Shown here one piece after another: positions 42,533 to 52,803 of a stretch of 64,000 bases of DNA. The DNA lies in NCBI GenBank assembly GCA_964421565.1, contig CAYQXJ010000003.1, positions 186,001-250,000 on the forward strand. The letters run 5' to 3'. Numbering within the stretch: position 1 is the stretch's first letter; each line of letters begins with the position of its first letter. Under the pieces are notes generated by a model. That model worked only from the letters and a program-made list of their open reading frames with translations, was not told where the DNA came from and ran no database searches. The translations under genes and the position numbers were made by a program. The DNA comes from CAYQXJ01 sp964421565. Its GTDB lineage: Bacteria; Planctomycetota; Brocadiia; SM23-32.

Positions 42533-42964
42533 CTACTGGCCCGCCTCGGCCTCGCCGGCAGCGATCCGCTCTACCTCCTCGGCGCAGTAGAGGCGCCCCT
42601 TGCCGACGCCGGGACAGCGCTCGCCGACGGCCTCCCAGCGGCGGCGACTCTTCACCACGTCAGGCCAAAACGGGAAGGTTCGGCATTGGCCGGGCCGCAC
42701 CGGGTAGATGCTACAGCCGCGCGGTGTCAGGAACACGCAGTCGCCGTTCTCGCACTCCAGCAGGCTCACCCGCCACCAGACGCGGCGGCAATAGCGCCGG
42801 GCGAACTCATCGGCGGCAACGCCGAGGAAGGCGGCGATGCGTTCGATTTCGTCCGGCTCAACCCACACGTAGCCGGGCGCTCCCCCGCAACAGGCGTTGC
42901 AGCGGATGCAGCCGAAGCGCAGACCTTCGGCATACCATACGTCGTGGCCTCGGGCGGCTGCCAT
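42533..42964 (-). CDS. YkgJ-family cysteine cluster protein
   Basis: The 143-residue protein has the UPF0153/YkgJ cysteine cluster CIRCNACCGG (Cys19, 22, 25, 26) followed by VWVEPDEIERIAAFLGV, CVFLTPRGCSIYPVRPGQCRTFPFWPDVV and a further Cys. The Cys set probably binds a metal or Fe-S centre; a role in metal handling or protein modification has been suggested for the family but is not settled. It lies 29 bp after ftsH on the same strand, the last gene of the envelope operon. Confidence 0.88.
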   Translation of the reverse strand: MAAARGHDVWYAEGLRFGCIRCNACCGGAPGYVWVEPDEIERIAAFLGVAADEFARRYCRRVWWRVSLLECENGDCVFLTPRGCSIYPVRPGQCRTFPFWPDVVKSRRRWEAVGERCPGVGKGRLYCAEEVERIAAGEAEAGQ

Positions 42965-42993
42965 GCTCGGCCCTGGAAAGGTTAGAAGGCGCC

Positions 42994-45024
<2,031 letters not shown>

Positions 45025-45082
45025 CGTGGTCGGTTTCCGTCTCTAAAACGTCCGGGAACAGGGTCGGGCCCCAGATAGCATC

Positions 45083-45592
45083 TTACCAGCTCTGTTCCAT
45101 CTTTTCCACGATTCGGCGCGCGGCCTCCTGGAGGGCCACCTCGAAGACGGTGCTCTGCTCTGTGGAGACGTCGAACGGCTCGCCTGTCGCGACGCTCGGA
45201 ACCCGCGCGGACTCGGCGACAGTCTGGGAGGGCACGATGTCCCGCCGAGTCAGGTTGTCCACCCATCGAAACTCCACCCTCACTCTGGCACGCTGGATGA
45301 GCAGCTCATCCTTTTCGCTCTTCACGCGCGTGCTGACGTCGGCGTCGACGATGCGCCCGGTCAGGGTGCTGTCGGCCTGGCTGCGCGGGGCGAGTATGAA
45401 GGGGGTGCGCAGGCGCAGTTCCTCGTGCACGGCCCGGGTCAGCGGCACCTCCAGCCCCCGCCGAAACGTTTCGTTGCCGAGGAACTCGACGTAGATTGTG
45501 CGTATGTCGCCGCGGTAGAGGTTGTTGAACGCGTAGCCGCAGCCCGCACAGGCCAGCACAACTGCAACGGTGGCGATCAGCCCCTTGCGCAT
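45083..45592 (-). CDS. lptE: LptE-like LPS-assembly lipoprotein
   Basis: This 169-residue protein has a lipoprotein-like signal (KGLIATVAVVLACAGCGYAF, Cys at 15 or 18), then CGYAFNNLYRGDIRTIYVEFLGNETFRRGLEVPLTRAVHEELRLR, which matches the LptE fold; the C-terminal helix is VFEVALQEAARRIVEKMEQSW. LptE plugs LptD in the outer membrane to insert LPS. The symbol is by family resemblance. It lies between the BamD-like gene (10 bp gap) and ftsH (58 bp). It supports a Gram-negative type envelope. Confidence 0.78.
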   Translation of the reverse strand: MRKGLIATVAVVLACAGCGYAFNNLYRGDIRTIYVEFLGNETFRRGLEVPLTRAVHEELRLRTPFILAPRSQADSTLTGRIVDADVSTRVKSEKDELLIQRARVRVEFRWVDNLTRRDIVPSQTVAESARVPSVATGEPFDVSTEQSTVFEVALQEAARRIVEKMEQSW

Positions 45593-45602
45593 GGCTCACC
45601 CG

Positions 45603-46601
45603 TCAACCAGAGGAGTTCGGTTCTGGGCCCGGAGCGGTGGCTACGCCCGGCAGCTTCAATGTGCGGCGTTCGCCCCGCAAGGGTGGCTCGGGCGGCGAGC
45701 CGACCCGCTCCAGTTGCTCCTGCGCCCATTCCGCATGTTCTGTGTCGGCGTAGTTCTGTGTCAGCAGCCGCAGGTAGTTCACGGCGGCCCAGGGCCGGCG
45801 TTCCGAGAGCATGTAAAACTCGGCGATCTGGCGGTACTTCTGCGCCTGGCGGCTGCGCACTTCGGAGACCTGCTCGCGCGCCTCGCCCACCATGGCATGG
45901 TCGGGGTAGACCTCGAGGTAGTCGGTGTAGGCCCTTTCCGCCTCGCGCAGGCGCTCCAGCCCGAGGTCGAGCCATCGGGCCAGCCGCCACTCGCATTCGG
46001 CCACCTTGAGCCAGGCATACGGCACCCACGCGCTGCGCGGGTAGCGACTGATCAGCACCAGGTACTCGTCCTCCGCCTGCAGGTAACGCTCCGCCGCGAG
46101 CAGCGCGTCCGCCTTCTCCTTCTGCAGCAGAGCCGCTTCCTCGAAGGATTCGGCACGCTCGATCAGCTCCTCATACATGCGCAGGCCCCGCCCGACGCTC
46201 TGCTGCGTCTGCAGTCGGGCTGCCGTCCGCCGCAGTTCGCGCGCCCTCTCAGCCAGCGGCGTGTCGGGATAGTCCTCCGCAAGCGCCCCCAACTGCCGGA
46301 AGGCCCGCCGGTAGCGGCCTTCGGCCAGCAGAGCGCGGGCCATCATGGAACGCGCCTGTGGTACCCACTCGGCGTCGGGGTTCGCCTCCGTCAACTCACG
46401 CAACAGCGACAGGCCCCCCGCCGTCTGGCCCGCTGCGACCAGGGCCACGGCATGGCGGTAGCGCGCGGCCGCTTCGTCGCGGGGCAGCTCCTCCAGTTCC
46501 ACGCGACCCGTCTCGGGCGTCCAGGCTTCCAGAGCCGCGCCCGATCGGGCTGCGGCCAGCGCGAGCATGCCGCTAAGGGCTATGGCAATGGCTCGGGACA
46601 C
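45603..46601 (-). CDS. BamD/YbgF-like TPR protein, exported
   Basis: The 332-residue protein has a signal peptide (AIAIALSGMLALAAARSGAAL) without a clear lipobox Cys, then repeated helical TPR-type units: AAARYRHAVALVAAGQTAGGL, WVPQARSMMARALLAEGRYRRAF, RYPRSAWVPYAWLKVAECEWRLA and VYPDHAMVGEAREQVSEVRSRQAQKYRQIAEFYMLSERRPWAAVNYLRLLTQNYAD, the last close to the BamD core. It may take part in outer-membrane protein assembly or act as a TolB-associated coordinator. Its lack of a lipid anchor differs from BamD proper. It is the first gene of an operon with lptE, ftsH and ykgJ. Confidence 0.78.
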   Translation of the reverse strand: MSRAIAIALSGMLALAAARSGAALEAWTPETGRVELEELPRDEAAARYRHAVALVAAGQTAGGLSLLRELTEANPDAEWVPQARSMMARALLAEGRYRRAFRQLGALAEDYPDTPLAERARELRRTAARLQTQQSVGRGLRMYEELIERAESFEEAALLQKEKADALLAAERYLQAEDEYLVLISRYPRSAWVPYAWLKVAECEWRLARWLDLGLERLREAERAYTDYLEVYPDHAMVGEAREQVSEVRSRQAQKYRQIAEFYMLSERRPWAAVNYLRLLTQNYADTEHAEWAQEQLERVGSPPEPPLRGERRTLKLPGVATAPGPEPNSSG

Positions 46602-46670
46602 CGCCGCCTCCTGGTGAATGAGACTCGCGAGTGCGTCGCCGACGCTCCGCGCGCCGCCGAGTCGGGCCCT

Positions 46671-46699
46671 ATTTTAGCAGCAACGCGGGGCCAAGTCAC
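46671..46699 (-). promoter_or_regulatory. Possible promoter for the bamD-like/lptE/ftsH operon
   Basis: On the minus strand GTGACT (46699-46694), 17 bp, TAAAAT (46676-46671). Confidence 0.45.
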
Positions 46700-46712
46700 G
46701 CGGCAGGGCCCT

Positions 46713-47258
46713 TCAGACGTAGAGCTCCAGCAACTCGCGGCTCTCGCGGTCGAGCTGCCCGCTGTCCGGTATCACGTAGCCGTTGCCTTCGGAGTCGCGC
46801 AGGTAGACCCGGCCACCCCCCAGCCGGTGCACGTCGCGCGTGCTCTTCAGCTCCAGCCGGCGCGGCCCGCGGTCGGTGCGCACCTCCCAGATGGGTATCG
46901 CATATTCACGGTAGATGGCGTCTATCTTGACGATGATGGGCATGAACTGCTGCTTCTCCAGCTCCTCCAGCAAGACGGCCCGTTCCCGCTCATCCAGCTC
47001 GGCGATGTCGGCCAGCAGGCCGAGCTCCTCGTCGTCCTCGTCGGTGAAACGCAGGAAGCGGTGAGGGTCGGTCACCGGGAAGCATGCCTTCACCGAAACG
47101 TTGCGCCTCTCGCCGAACTCCGGGGATCGCAGAATCAGCCCCTCGCCGACCGTCTTCCCGATCTCCAGGGAGCCCGGCTCGATCTGGACAAGCGTCTCCA
47201 GCAGGTCAAAGGTCTTCATCGGCGCCCTGGCTTCGGCGTGTTCGTCGGTATCGGTCAT
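46713..47258 (-). CDS. DUF1854-family protein, partner of the adjacent ABC exporter
   Basis: The 181-residue protein has the DUF1854 core: VSVKACFPVTDPHRFLRFTDEDDEELGLLADIAELDERERAVLLEELEKQQFMPIIVKIDAI, followed by YAIPIWEVRTDRGPRRLELKSTRDVHRLGGGRVYLRDSEGNGYVIPD. There are no membrane helices. DUF1854 genes regularly sit next to ABC exporters with extra N-terminal domains; some such pairs have been named for cyanophycin metabolism. Here it lies 15 bp after the ABC gene, so coexpression is clear. Its job is unknown; a regulator or adapter of the transporter is a guess. Confidence 0.85.
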   Translation of the reverse strand: MTDTDEHAEARAPMKTFDLLETLVQIEPGSLEIGKTVGEGLILRSPEFGERRNVSVKACFPVTDPHRFLRFTDEDDEELGLLADIAELDERERAVLLEELEKQQFMPIIVKIDAIYREYAIPIWEVRTDRGPRRLELKSTRDVHRLGGGRVYLRDSEGNGYVIPDSGQLDRESRELLELYV

Positions 47259-47273
47259 CTCCGTCCCCGTCGG

Positions 47274-49646
47274 TTACTCAGTCCAGGCGGTGAGTTTGGA
47301 CAGCTCGCTTTGCTTCTCGCAGAGCCTGGCGTAGACGCCGCCCTGCTGCATCAGTTCGTCGTGGGTCCCGATCTCGACCAGGTTGCCATCCTCCAGAACG
47401 AGCAGCCGGTTGGCATACTTCAGGGTGGAGATACGGTGGGCGATGGCGAAGGTGGTGCGCCCGGCGATGAGTCGGTGCAGCGCCTGCTGAATCTTCTCCT
47501 CTGTCTCGGTATCCACGCTGGAGGTCGCCTCGTCCAGGATCAGGATGCGCGGATTCTTCAGGATGGCCCGGGCGATGGCGATGCGCTGGCGTTCTCCGCC
47601 GCTGACCCGCGCGCCGCGTTCGCCGACCATGGTGTCGTAGGCCTCCGGGAAGTCCATGATGAACTCGTGCGCGTTTGCGGCCATCGCCGCCGCGACGACC
47701 TCGCGCTGGCTCGCGCCCGGCTTGCTGTAGGCGATGTTCTCGCCGATGGTGCCGCTGAACAGGAAGGGCTCCTGGCTGACGATGCCGACCTGGTTGCGCA
47801 GGCTCTCGACCTTGACGTCGCGCACGTCAATGTCGTCGATAAGCACCCTTCCCTGGTCCACCTTGTAAAAGTGACAGACCAGGTTGATGATGGTCGTCTT
47901 GCCGGCGCCGGAGTGGCCGACCAGGCCGATCATCTCGCCCGGTTCCACCCTGAAGCTCACGTCGTGGAGCACCTCCTCGTCCGGCTCGTAGGAGAAACTA
48001 ACGTGTTCGAACTCCACCTTGCCCTCTATGGTGGGCATCACGATCTCGCGGTCCTCGGTGTCGAGTTCCGGCTCGCTGTCGAGCACCTCGAAGACGCGGT
48101 CAGCGCTGGTGGCAGCGTGCTCGAACTCCGGCAGCACGCGCGCCAGGTCCTGCATGGGGCGGTAGAACATCATCATGTATGCGGTGAAGGCCGAGATCGT
48201 GCCGACCGTAATGCCCGGCGTGCCCCGGATCAGCATGATGCCGCCGGCCACCAGCACCAGCAGTCTGCCCATCTGCGTGGAGACGTTGATGACCGGATGC
48301 AGCGCAACACGCACCCGCGTGGCGCGCATCTCGTGGGAGAAGATACGCCCCATTATGCCCTCGAAACGACCCACCTCGCGCTTGCTCTGGGCGAATGCCT
48401 TGACCACCCGGATGCCCGGGATGGTATCCGAGAGGAAGCGGTTGATGGCCGCGTAGCGATGCCAGAGCGTGTGATAGACGCGGTGGAGCTTGCGGCGCGC
48501 GAACTCACTGGCGCCGATCAGCACCGGTATGGGCAGCAGCACGATGGCCGCCAGGCGCCAGTTGAGCGCGAACAGCACCACCACGATCAGCAACACCAGC
48601 AGGATGTCATAGAGGAACATCACGAGCCGCTGGCTGATGAACCGGCGGATGCGGCCCACGTCGCGCGTGATACGCGCCATCGCCCGGCCCGTCTCCTCCC
48701 GGTGGTAGAAGGAGAGGCTGAGCCGCATCATGTGGCTGAAGACCCGGTTGCTCAGGTCCACCACGACGCGATTGCCAAGCCATGCGAATACGTAGTCGCG
48801 CACAGCACCTATCAGCGATGGCACGATAATCAGCACCAGCGTCACCGCACTGAGCAGCAACAGCAGGGTGACCGAAGCGGGATCGGCGAAGCTGTACCAG
48901 AAGCTCCATTCCGGCACGTTGCCGTCGACGGCGGGGACGAACACAAGGTCGAAGATCGCCCGGCTCACAAGCGGCGGCAGCATGGCCAACAGGCCGCCCG
49001 CCACAAGCAATCCGAAGGCTGCCCCCGCCACGCGCAGATAGGGCATCAGCAGCCCCACCAGGCGCCACAGTATCTTGCGCTTGTCCATGCAGGCGACACA
49101 GACGCCGAGCCGCGGGCGGATCGTCCGCCCACAGCTCGGGCATACCTGCCGCTCCGGCAACTTCAGGTCCACCTTGTGGGGGGTCTTCAGCAGCTCCGCC
49201 CCATCCTCGGCCGCCGCCTTCAGCAACTGCAGCGTCGGCTTCAGCTTCCACGCGGTCAGGTTGCTGGAACGGACGAACTCCCGCCAGCCCGCCCCATCGT
49301 CAACCAGCAGAATCTGGTTGCCCGTGAGCCGACGCACCCGCACGTCGCGCAAGTCGCTCAGTGAGAATCCCGGTCGGGGCTCGTACCCCGTCGCCGTCTC
49401 CTCCCACGCCATGCAGCGGCGCGTGGTCAAGACCAGCCACTCCTGGGAGTACTGCCCCAGCAGGTTCATGTCCACGGGAAAGGAGAACACGATGCCTTCG
49501 TCCGGCGCCAGGTCCGAGACCACGCTGCGCGCCAGCTCGACGGGCAGGTCGTGCTGAAGCTCCCGTATGGCGCTTTCGTTGGCAACGCCGTCGAAGCGGC
49601 AATACGGCACGCCCGGCCGTTTCTCCGGGGGCTGCTGCAAACTCAT
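47274..49646 (-). CDS. ABC exporter with N-terminal PH-like domain and zinc ribbon
   Basis: The 790-residue half-transporter has unusual N-terminal parts: residues about 25-145 form a PH-like region (VFSFPVDMNLLGQYSQEWLVLTTRRCMAWEE), and CPSCGRTIRPRLGVCVAC (Cys169, 172, 183, 186) is a zinc ribbon just before the first membrane helix. Six membrane helices follow (about 195-490), then an ABC domain with Walker A HSGAGKTT, signature VSGGERQRIAIARAI, Walker B ILILDEATSSVD and a final H-loop. It would act as a homodimer exporting an unknown substrate. The N-terminal layout matches the transporter type that pairs with DUF1854. Confidence 0.9.
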   Translation of the reverse strand: MSLQQPPEKRPGVPYCRFDGVANESAIRELQHDLPVELARSVVSDLAPDEGIVFSFPVDMNLLGQYSQEWLVLTTRRCMAWEETATGYEPRPGFSLSDLRDVRVRRLTGNQILLVDDGAGWREFVRSSNLTAWKLKPTLQLLKAAAEDGAELLKTPHKVDLKLPERQVCPSCGRTIRPRLGVCVACMDKRKILWRLVGLLMPYLRVAGAAFGLLVAGGLLAMLPPLVSRAIFDLVFVPAVDGNVPEWSFWYSFADPASVTLLLLLSAVTLVLIIVPSLIGAVRDYVFAWLGNRVVVDLSNRVFSHMMRLSLSFYHREETGRAMARITRDVGRIRRFISQRLVMFLYDILLVLLIVVVLFALNWRLAAIVLLPIPVLIGASEFARRKLHRVYHTLWHRYAAINRFLSDTIPGIRVVKAFAQSKREVGRFEGIMGRIFSHEMRATRVRVALHPVINVSTQMGRLLVLVAGGIMLIRGTPGITVGTISAFTAYMMMFYRPMQDLARVLPEFEHAATSADRVFEVLDSEPELDTEDREIVMPTIEGKVEFEHVSFSYEPDEEVLHDVSFRVEPGEMIGLVGHSGAGKTTIINLVCHFYKVDQGRVLIDDIDVRDVKVESLRNQVGIVSQEPFLFSGTIGENIAYSKPGASQREVVAAAMAANAHEFIMDFPEAYDTMVGERGARVSGGERQRIAIARAILKNPRILILDEATSSVDTETEEKIQQALHRLIAGRTTFAIAHRISTLKYANRLLVLEDGNLVEIGTHDELMQQGGVYARLCEKQSELSKLTAWTE

Positions 49647-49733
49647 GCTTCGGGCACCTCATGGGTCGTATGGTGAGGCCACATCCTGCCACACTTCGCC
49701 CCCGCAGGAAACAGCAGCGGCAACGCCCTGACA

Positions 49734-49751
49734 GAACTGACCAGTCAGTTC
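49734..49751. promoter_or_regulatory. Operator-like inverted repeat at the ABC promoter
   Basis: GAACTGAC-CA-GTCAGTTC, perfect 8 bp arms with a 2 bp spacer, begins 2 bp downstream of the -10 element and covers the expected transcription start. Typical size and position for a TetR/MarR-type operator; no regulator gene lies next to it. Confidence 0.6.
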
Positions 49752-49752
49752 C

Positions 49753-49780
49753 ATTGTACCCCATGCCCGTCGCCCGTCAA
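49753..49780 (-). promoter_or_regulatory. Promoter for the ABC exporter/DUF1854 operon
   Basis: On the minus strand TTGACG (49780-49775), 16 bp, TACAAT (49758-49753). Confidence 0.7.
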
Positions 49781-49836
49781 GCCAAAGAGCAGGTTTGCCG
49801 CCCGCTGCGCCGCATCCGCCCCCCTGTGGCTCGCAC

Positions 49837-52143
49837 TCAGCGGGCCCCGCCCGCCCGCAGCTTACGCAGAAGTGCCTCCGCCTCAGCGCCGGAGAGGGCG
49901 AGCAGGCTGTCCGTGGACAGCGAGACTTCGCGCTCTATGCTGCCCTCAGGCGTGCGCGCAGCGAGGTGTGCCACCAGGCGCCCATCACCCCTATCAGCGG
50001 GCAGCAGAACCGTCACCGGCAGCAGCGACGTCTGCCCCGGCCGGGTCAGCAGCGTCGCCCCTTTTGTGCTGCATTCCACGGCCACGTAGTGCTGACGGGT
50101 GAGCTGCGAAAGCGCGGCCAGTATCCCCGGGCGAGGCGGCTGCCGCGCAGGCAGCGCAAGGGCCATGCCCCCGTTGCGCATGCAGAACTGCGCATAGGCC
50201 GGCGCCGCTTCCGTCGCCCCGATCTGGACAACCACCGGCCGCACACGGTCGGACAGCTCCACCGACTCCAGGTAATCCCCCGCGGCCGGCCGGCCGGTCA
50301 GCATCAGGGCTATAGTCCCCCGGTAGCCCTCCTGCGGCCCCGAGGCGAGCTCCGCGCAGGCATGCAGGAACTTGCCCGGCTCGCCCCCGTCGGCTTCGGC
50401 GTCGGCCTTCAATTCCCACATGGCCTGCAGAATCGCCTCGGCCCTCGGCAGGGAGTTCGTGCTCCAGGGCTGGGGGTCGAGCCGCACGTTGCCCTGCTCG
50501 TAGCCGACCATCGCCGTGGCCGTTTGCGTGGAGATGGCGTAGACGAGGTTGTGCACGACCTCTTGCACGTAGCCGGCGGGCGCCGATCCCATGTCGGCCG
50601 AGGCGTCCAGGCCGACCAGCGCCCGGTGAGGTTCCTCCAGCCAGCGGTCCAGCAGCTTGCCCCCGCGCCACGCCACCAGCACGCCGCTGCCGGAGGAGCC
50701 GTGCAAACCGATGGCGTCCAGCCCTTGCTCCTGCTTCGGTTGCCACTCCACGATGACGGGCCGGTCGGCGGACACGTCCTGAGCCGACCATCTATGCCGC
50801 ACGTGATCGTCGCGAGTCTTTCGCAGACCGTGGAGCGGAGAGGCGGTGCTCCGCAGGCCGCCGTCGGCGGTGGCATCGAGCTGCAGCTCAAACTGACCGA
50901 CCTTCCCGGCGGTCCAGGCGGCCGGGTTCAGGCCCATCACGTAACTGCCGTCCAGCAGGGGGGCACTGCACAGCGCGGTTACGACCACGCGGGCGGACTG
51001 CCCCCCGCCCACGACCACCTGCCGGGGTCCGCTCTCCGCCAGCAAAGTGGGCAGAATGGCGGGCGCAGCGCTGAACTGGCCCCGCCACTCCGTCTCGGCC
51101 GTGTTGCGCAGTTCCAGCCGGAGCCGCAACATCACCAGGGGCCCGCGCACGGAGGCGTGAACGGCCAACCGCTGAACCTGCACATTCTCGGGCAACAGCG
51201 GCTCCGGCGGCCGAATGGGCAACGCCCCCAGGTGGCGGGCGGTGAGCAGCTCACCGTACTGCGGCTCGGTCAGGTGGAGCCAATGGGTGGTGGTAGAAAC
51301 GTCGATCGCGCGCACCTCACCCACCAGGCCGCCCTCGGTGTACATGGCCGCCTGGCCCGGCCCAAGCTCCACCGTCTCGCCACCGGCCTGGATGCTCGCC
51401 GATCCCTCGACACAGGTGGCCAGGGCGAAACCGTAGCCGCTCTCGGCGACCAGGGCGCCTCTCTGCACGCTCACGGTGCCGCTGGTGCTCACAATGCGCA
51501 GCGGTTCGCCCTCTGCCGCCTCGCCCTTCCAGTAGAGGCGACCCCGGATGAGGTTCACGGTTCCCGGCTCCCCAAACTGCACGACGGTCATGGAGTCGAG
51601 GCACCACGTGGCGGACTGCGACTCCACGCGGACTCGCCCTTCGGTCTTGGAACGCAGAACGCACCCCGCCACGACAGCCTGCGAGTCCCCGAGCTCGACA
51701 TCCCGGCTGCCGCCGGGCGGAATGTAGTCAGTCTCGCCGGCATGCATGCTCACCCGGCCGAACGTCTGCACCGGCACGATCTCGCCCCTTCCCACCAGCA
51801 ACAGGCCGGCGGTCACCAGCGCCAGGGCGAGGAAGGCGAGCGCAACCAGGGCGACCTTCTGCGCGGTGGACCTCTCCGGCCGCGGGTCAGCCGGGGGGGC
51901 CTGGTCGGTTTCGCCGCTTTCGGCCAGCAGTCGAAGCTGCTCGGTAAGCGCCTCGAGTGCCTGGTCGGGCAACGGATAGGGCTCCAGCTCGGCGATCTCT
52001 GCCCGGATCGCACCGTAGGTCGCCGCGCACTTGCGGCAGCGTTCACACACCTCCAGGTGGTCGGCCAGTTCCTCCACCTCGGGGGCCCGAGCCTCGCCGA
52101 GCATGGCGCTGACTATTCTCATCCTCGCCGTTCTGCACTTCAT
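49837..52143 (-). CDS. Anti-sigma-factor-like protein: zinc finger, FecR domain and VIT/vWA-like C-terminal half
   Basis: This 768-residue protein begins with a ZAS zinc-finger motif (ADHLEVCERC: His29, Cys33, Cys36) that binds ECF sigma factors. It has one membrane helix (about 95-117), then a FecR-type domain (about 120-270: HAGETDYIPPGGSRDVELGDSQAVVAG...GTVNLIRGRLYWKG). The C-terminal half has a beta-rich region like a VIT domain (about 295-440), then a vWA-like part containing ALVGLDASADMG (an imperfect DxSxS). It overlaps the sigma gene by 4 bp, so the two are coupled. It presumably holds the sigma factor at the membrane until an envelope signal is sensed. Confidence 0.82.
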   Translation of the reverse strand: MKCRTARMRIVSAMLGEARAPEVEELADHLEVCERCRKCAATYGAIRAEIAELEPYPLPDQALEALTEQLRLLAESGETDQAPPADPRPERSTAQKVALVALAFLALALVTAGLLLVGRGEIVPVQTFGRVSMHAGETDYIPPGGSRDVELGDSQAVVAGCVLRSKTEGRVRVESQSATWCLDSMTVVQFGEPGTVNLIRGRLYWKGEAAEGEPLRIVSTSGTVSVQRGALVAESGYGFALATCVEGSASIQAGGETVELGPGQAAMYTEGGLVGEVRAIDVSTTTHWLHLTEPQYGELLTARHLGALPIRPPEPLLPENVQVQRLAVHASVRGPLVMLRLRLELRNTAETEWRGQFSAAPAILPTLLAESGPRQVVVGGGQSARVVVTALCSAPLLDGSYVMGLNPAAWTAGKVGQFELQLDATADGGLRSTASPLHGLRKTRDDHVRHRWSAQDVSADRPVIVEWQPKQEQGLDAIGLHGSSGSGVLVAWRGGKLLDRWLEEPHRALVGLDASADMGSAPAGYVQEVVHNLVYAISTQTATAMVGYEQGNVRLDPQPWSTNSLPRAEAILQAMWELKADAEADGGEPGKFLHACAELASGPQEGYRGTIALMLTGRPAAGDYLESVELSDRVRPVVVQIGATEAAPAYAQFCMRNGGMALALPARQPPRPGILAALSQLTRQHYVAVECSTKGATLLTRPGQTSLLPVTVLLPADRGDGRLVAHLAARTPEGSIEREVSLSTDSLLALSGAEAEALLRKLRAGGAR

Positions 52144-52703
52144 GGCGCATCCTCGGCAGAAGAAACTGCCGCGCGGAACTCGCGCGAATGTGCCAGGCGC
52201 CGGTAGGCCTTCTGCACGAACCTGTGGGTGCGCTCGCGGGGGAAGTTGCAGGCCCGCGCCGCACCCGCCATGCTCAGCCCGGCCACCGTCACCAGAAGGA
52301 ACGGCTGCCGCAGGTGCCTGCGCATGTCCGTGATGCGAAAGAATATCTGCGCTCGCCTGTCCACCGGCGCCCCGCGCCGCACGTCGTCAAGCAACTCCCC
52401 CAGGCCCATGGCCTCGGGGTGATTGGCGGGCACCGCGTTCTGGGTGGCCGTAGCGTAGAGCCATTCCTTGAACGACTCGAAACCCACGAAGGGCTTCCGA
52501 TAGCGCGCCAAGAGCTCCCAGGTTGCCATGAAGTGGCGGCCGGCGGTCTGCTGCTGACCCGTGCTCAACAGCAGATACCAGAACAGGTCGGCGCTGTGCC
52601 TGCGAACCAGCAGTTCGAGCGCCTCCGTCTCGCCCTCGATGTAGGACTGCCACAACTGCTCATCGCTTCGGGCATCGCCGATGTCCGGCTGGTCGTCGGC
52701 CAT
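52140..52703 (-). CDS. ECF-type sigma factor (degenerate)
   Basis: The 187-residue protein has a region-2-like part (DEQLWQSYIEGETEALELLVRRHSADLFWYLL...FKEWLYATATQNAV) and a C-terminal region-4-like helix-turn-helix (LRQPFLLVTVAGLSMAGAARACNFPRERTHRFVQKAYRRL). Conservation in region 2 is weaker than in typical ECF factors. Its stop overlaps the anti-sigma-like gene start, the standard pairing. An in-frame ATG at 52715 is an alternative start. It is divergent from ispF. The target promoters cannot be told here. Confidence 0.75.
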   Translation of the reverse strand: MADDQPDIGDARSDEQLWQSYIEGETEALELLVRRHSADLFWYLLLSTGQQQTAGRHFMATWELLARYRKPFVGFESFKEWLYATATQNAVPANHPEAMGLGELLDDVRRGAPVDRRAQIFFRITDMRRHLRQPFLLVTVAGLSMAGAARACNFPRERTHRFVQKAYRRLAHSREFRAAVSSAEDAP

Positions 52704-52732
52704 GGTCAGAGGCATCCTTTCGTCCTGTTGCG

Positions 52733-52761
52733 GTGACAGGGCCGCCCGCTGTCTCTATAAT
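52733..52761 (+). promoter_or_regulatory. Promoter for ispF
   Basis: GTGACA (52733-52738), 17 bp, TATAAT (52756-52761); a leader of about 35 nt. Confidence 0.7.
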
Positions 52762-52803
52762 GCCGTCGAACCGACCGAACAGCGCAAGATGCGGAGGAAC
52801 CCC

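Noticed and set aside
45570..49364. A 1264-codon open frame on the plus strand across the envelope and ABC genes
   Set aside because: It is antisense to well-recognised genes (LptE-like, BamD-like, DUF1854, ABC exporter), has His/Gln/Arg-biased composition and no domain; it is a product of high G+C.
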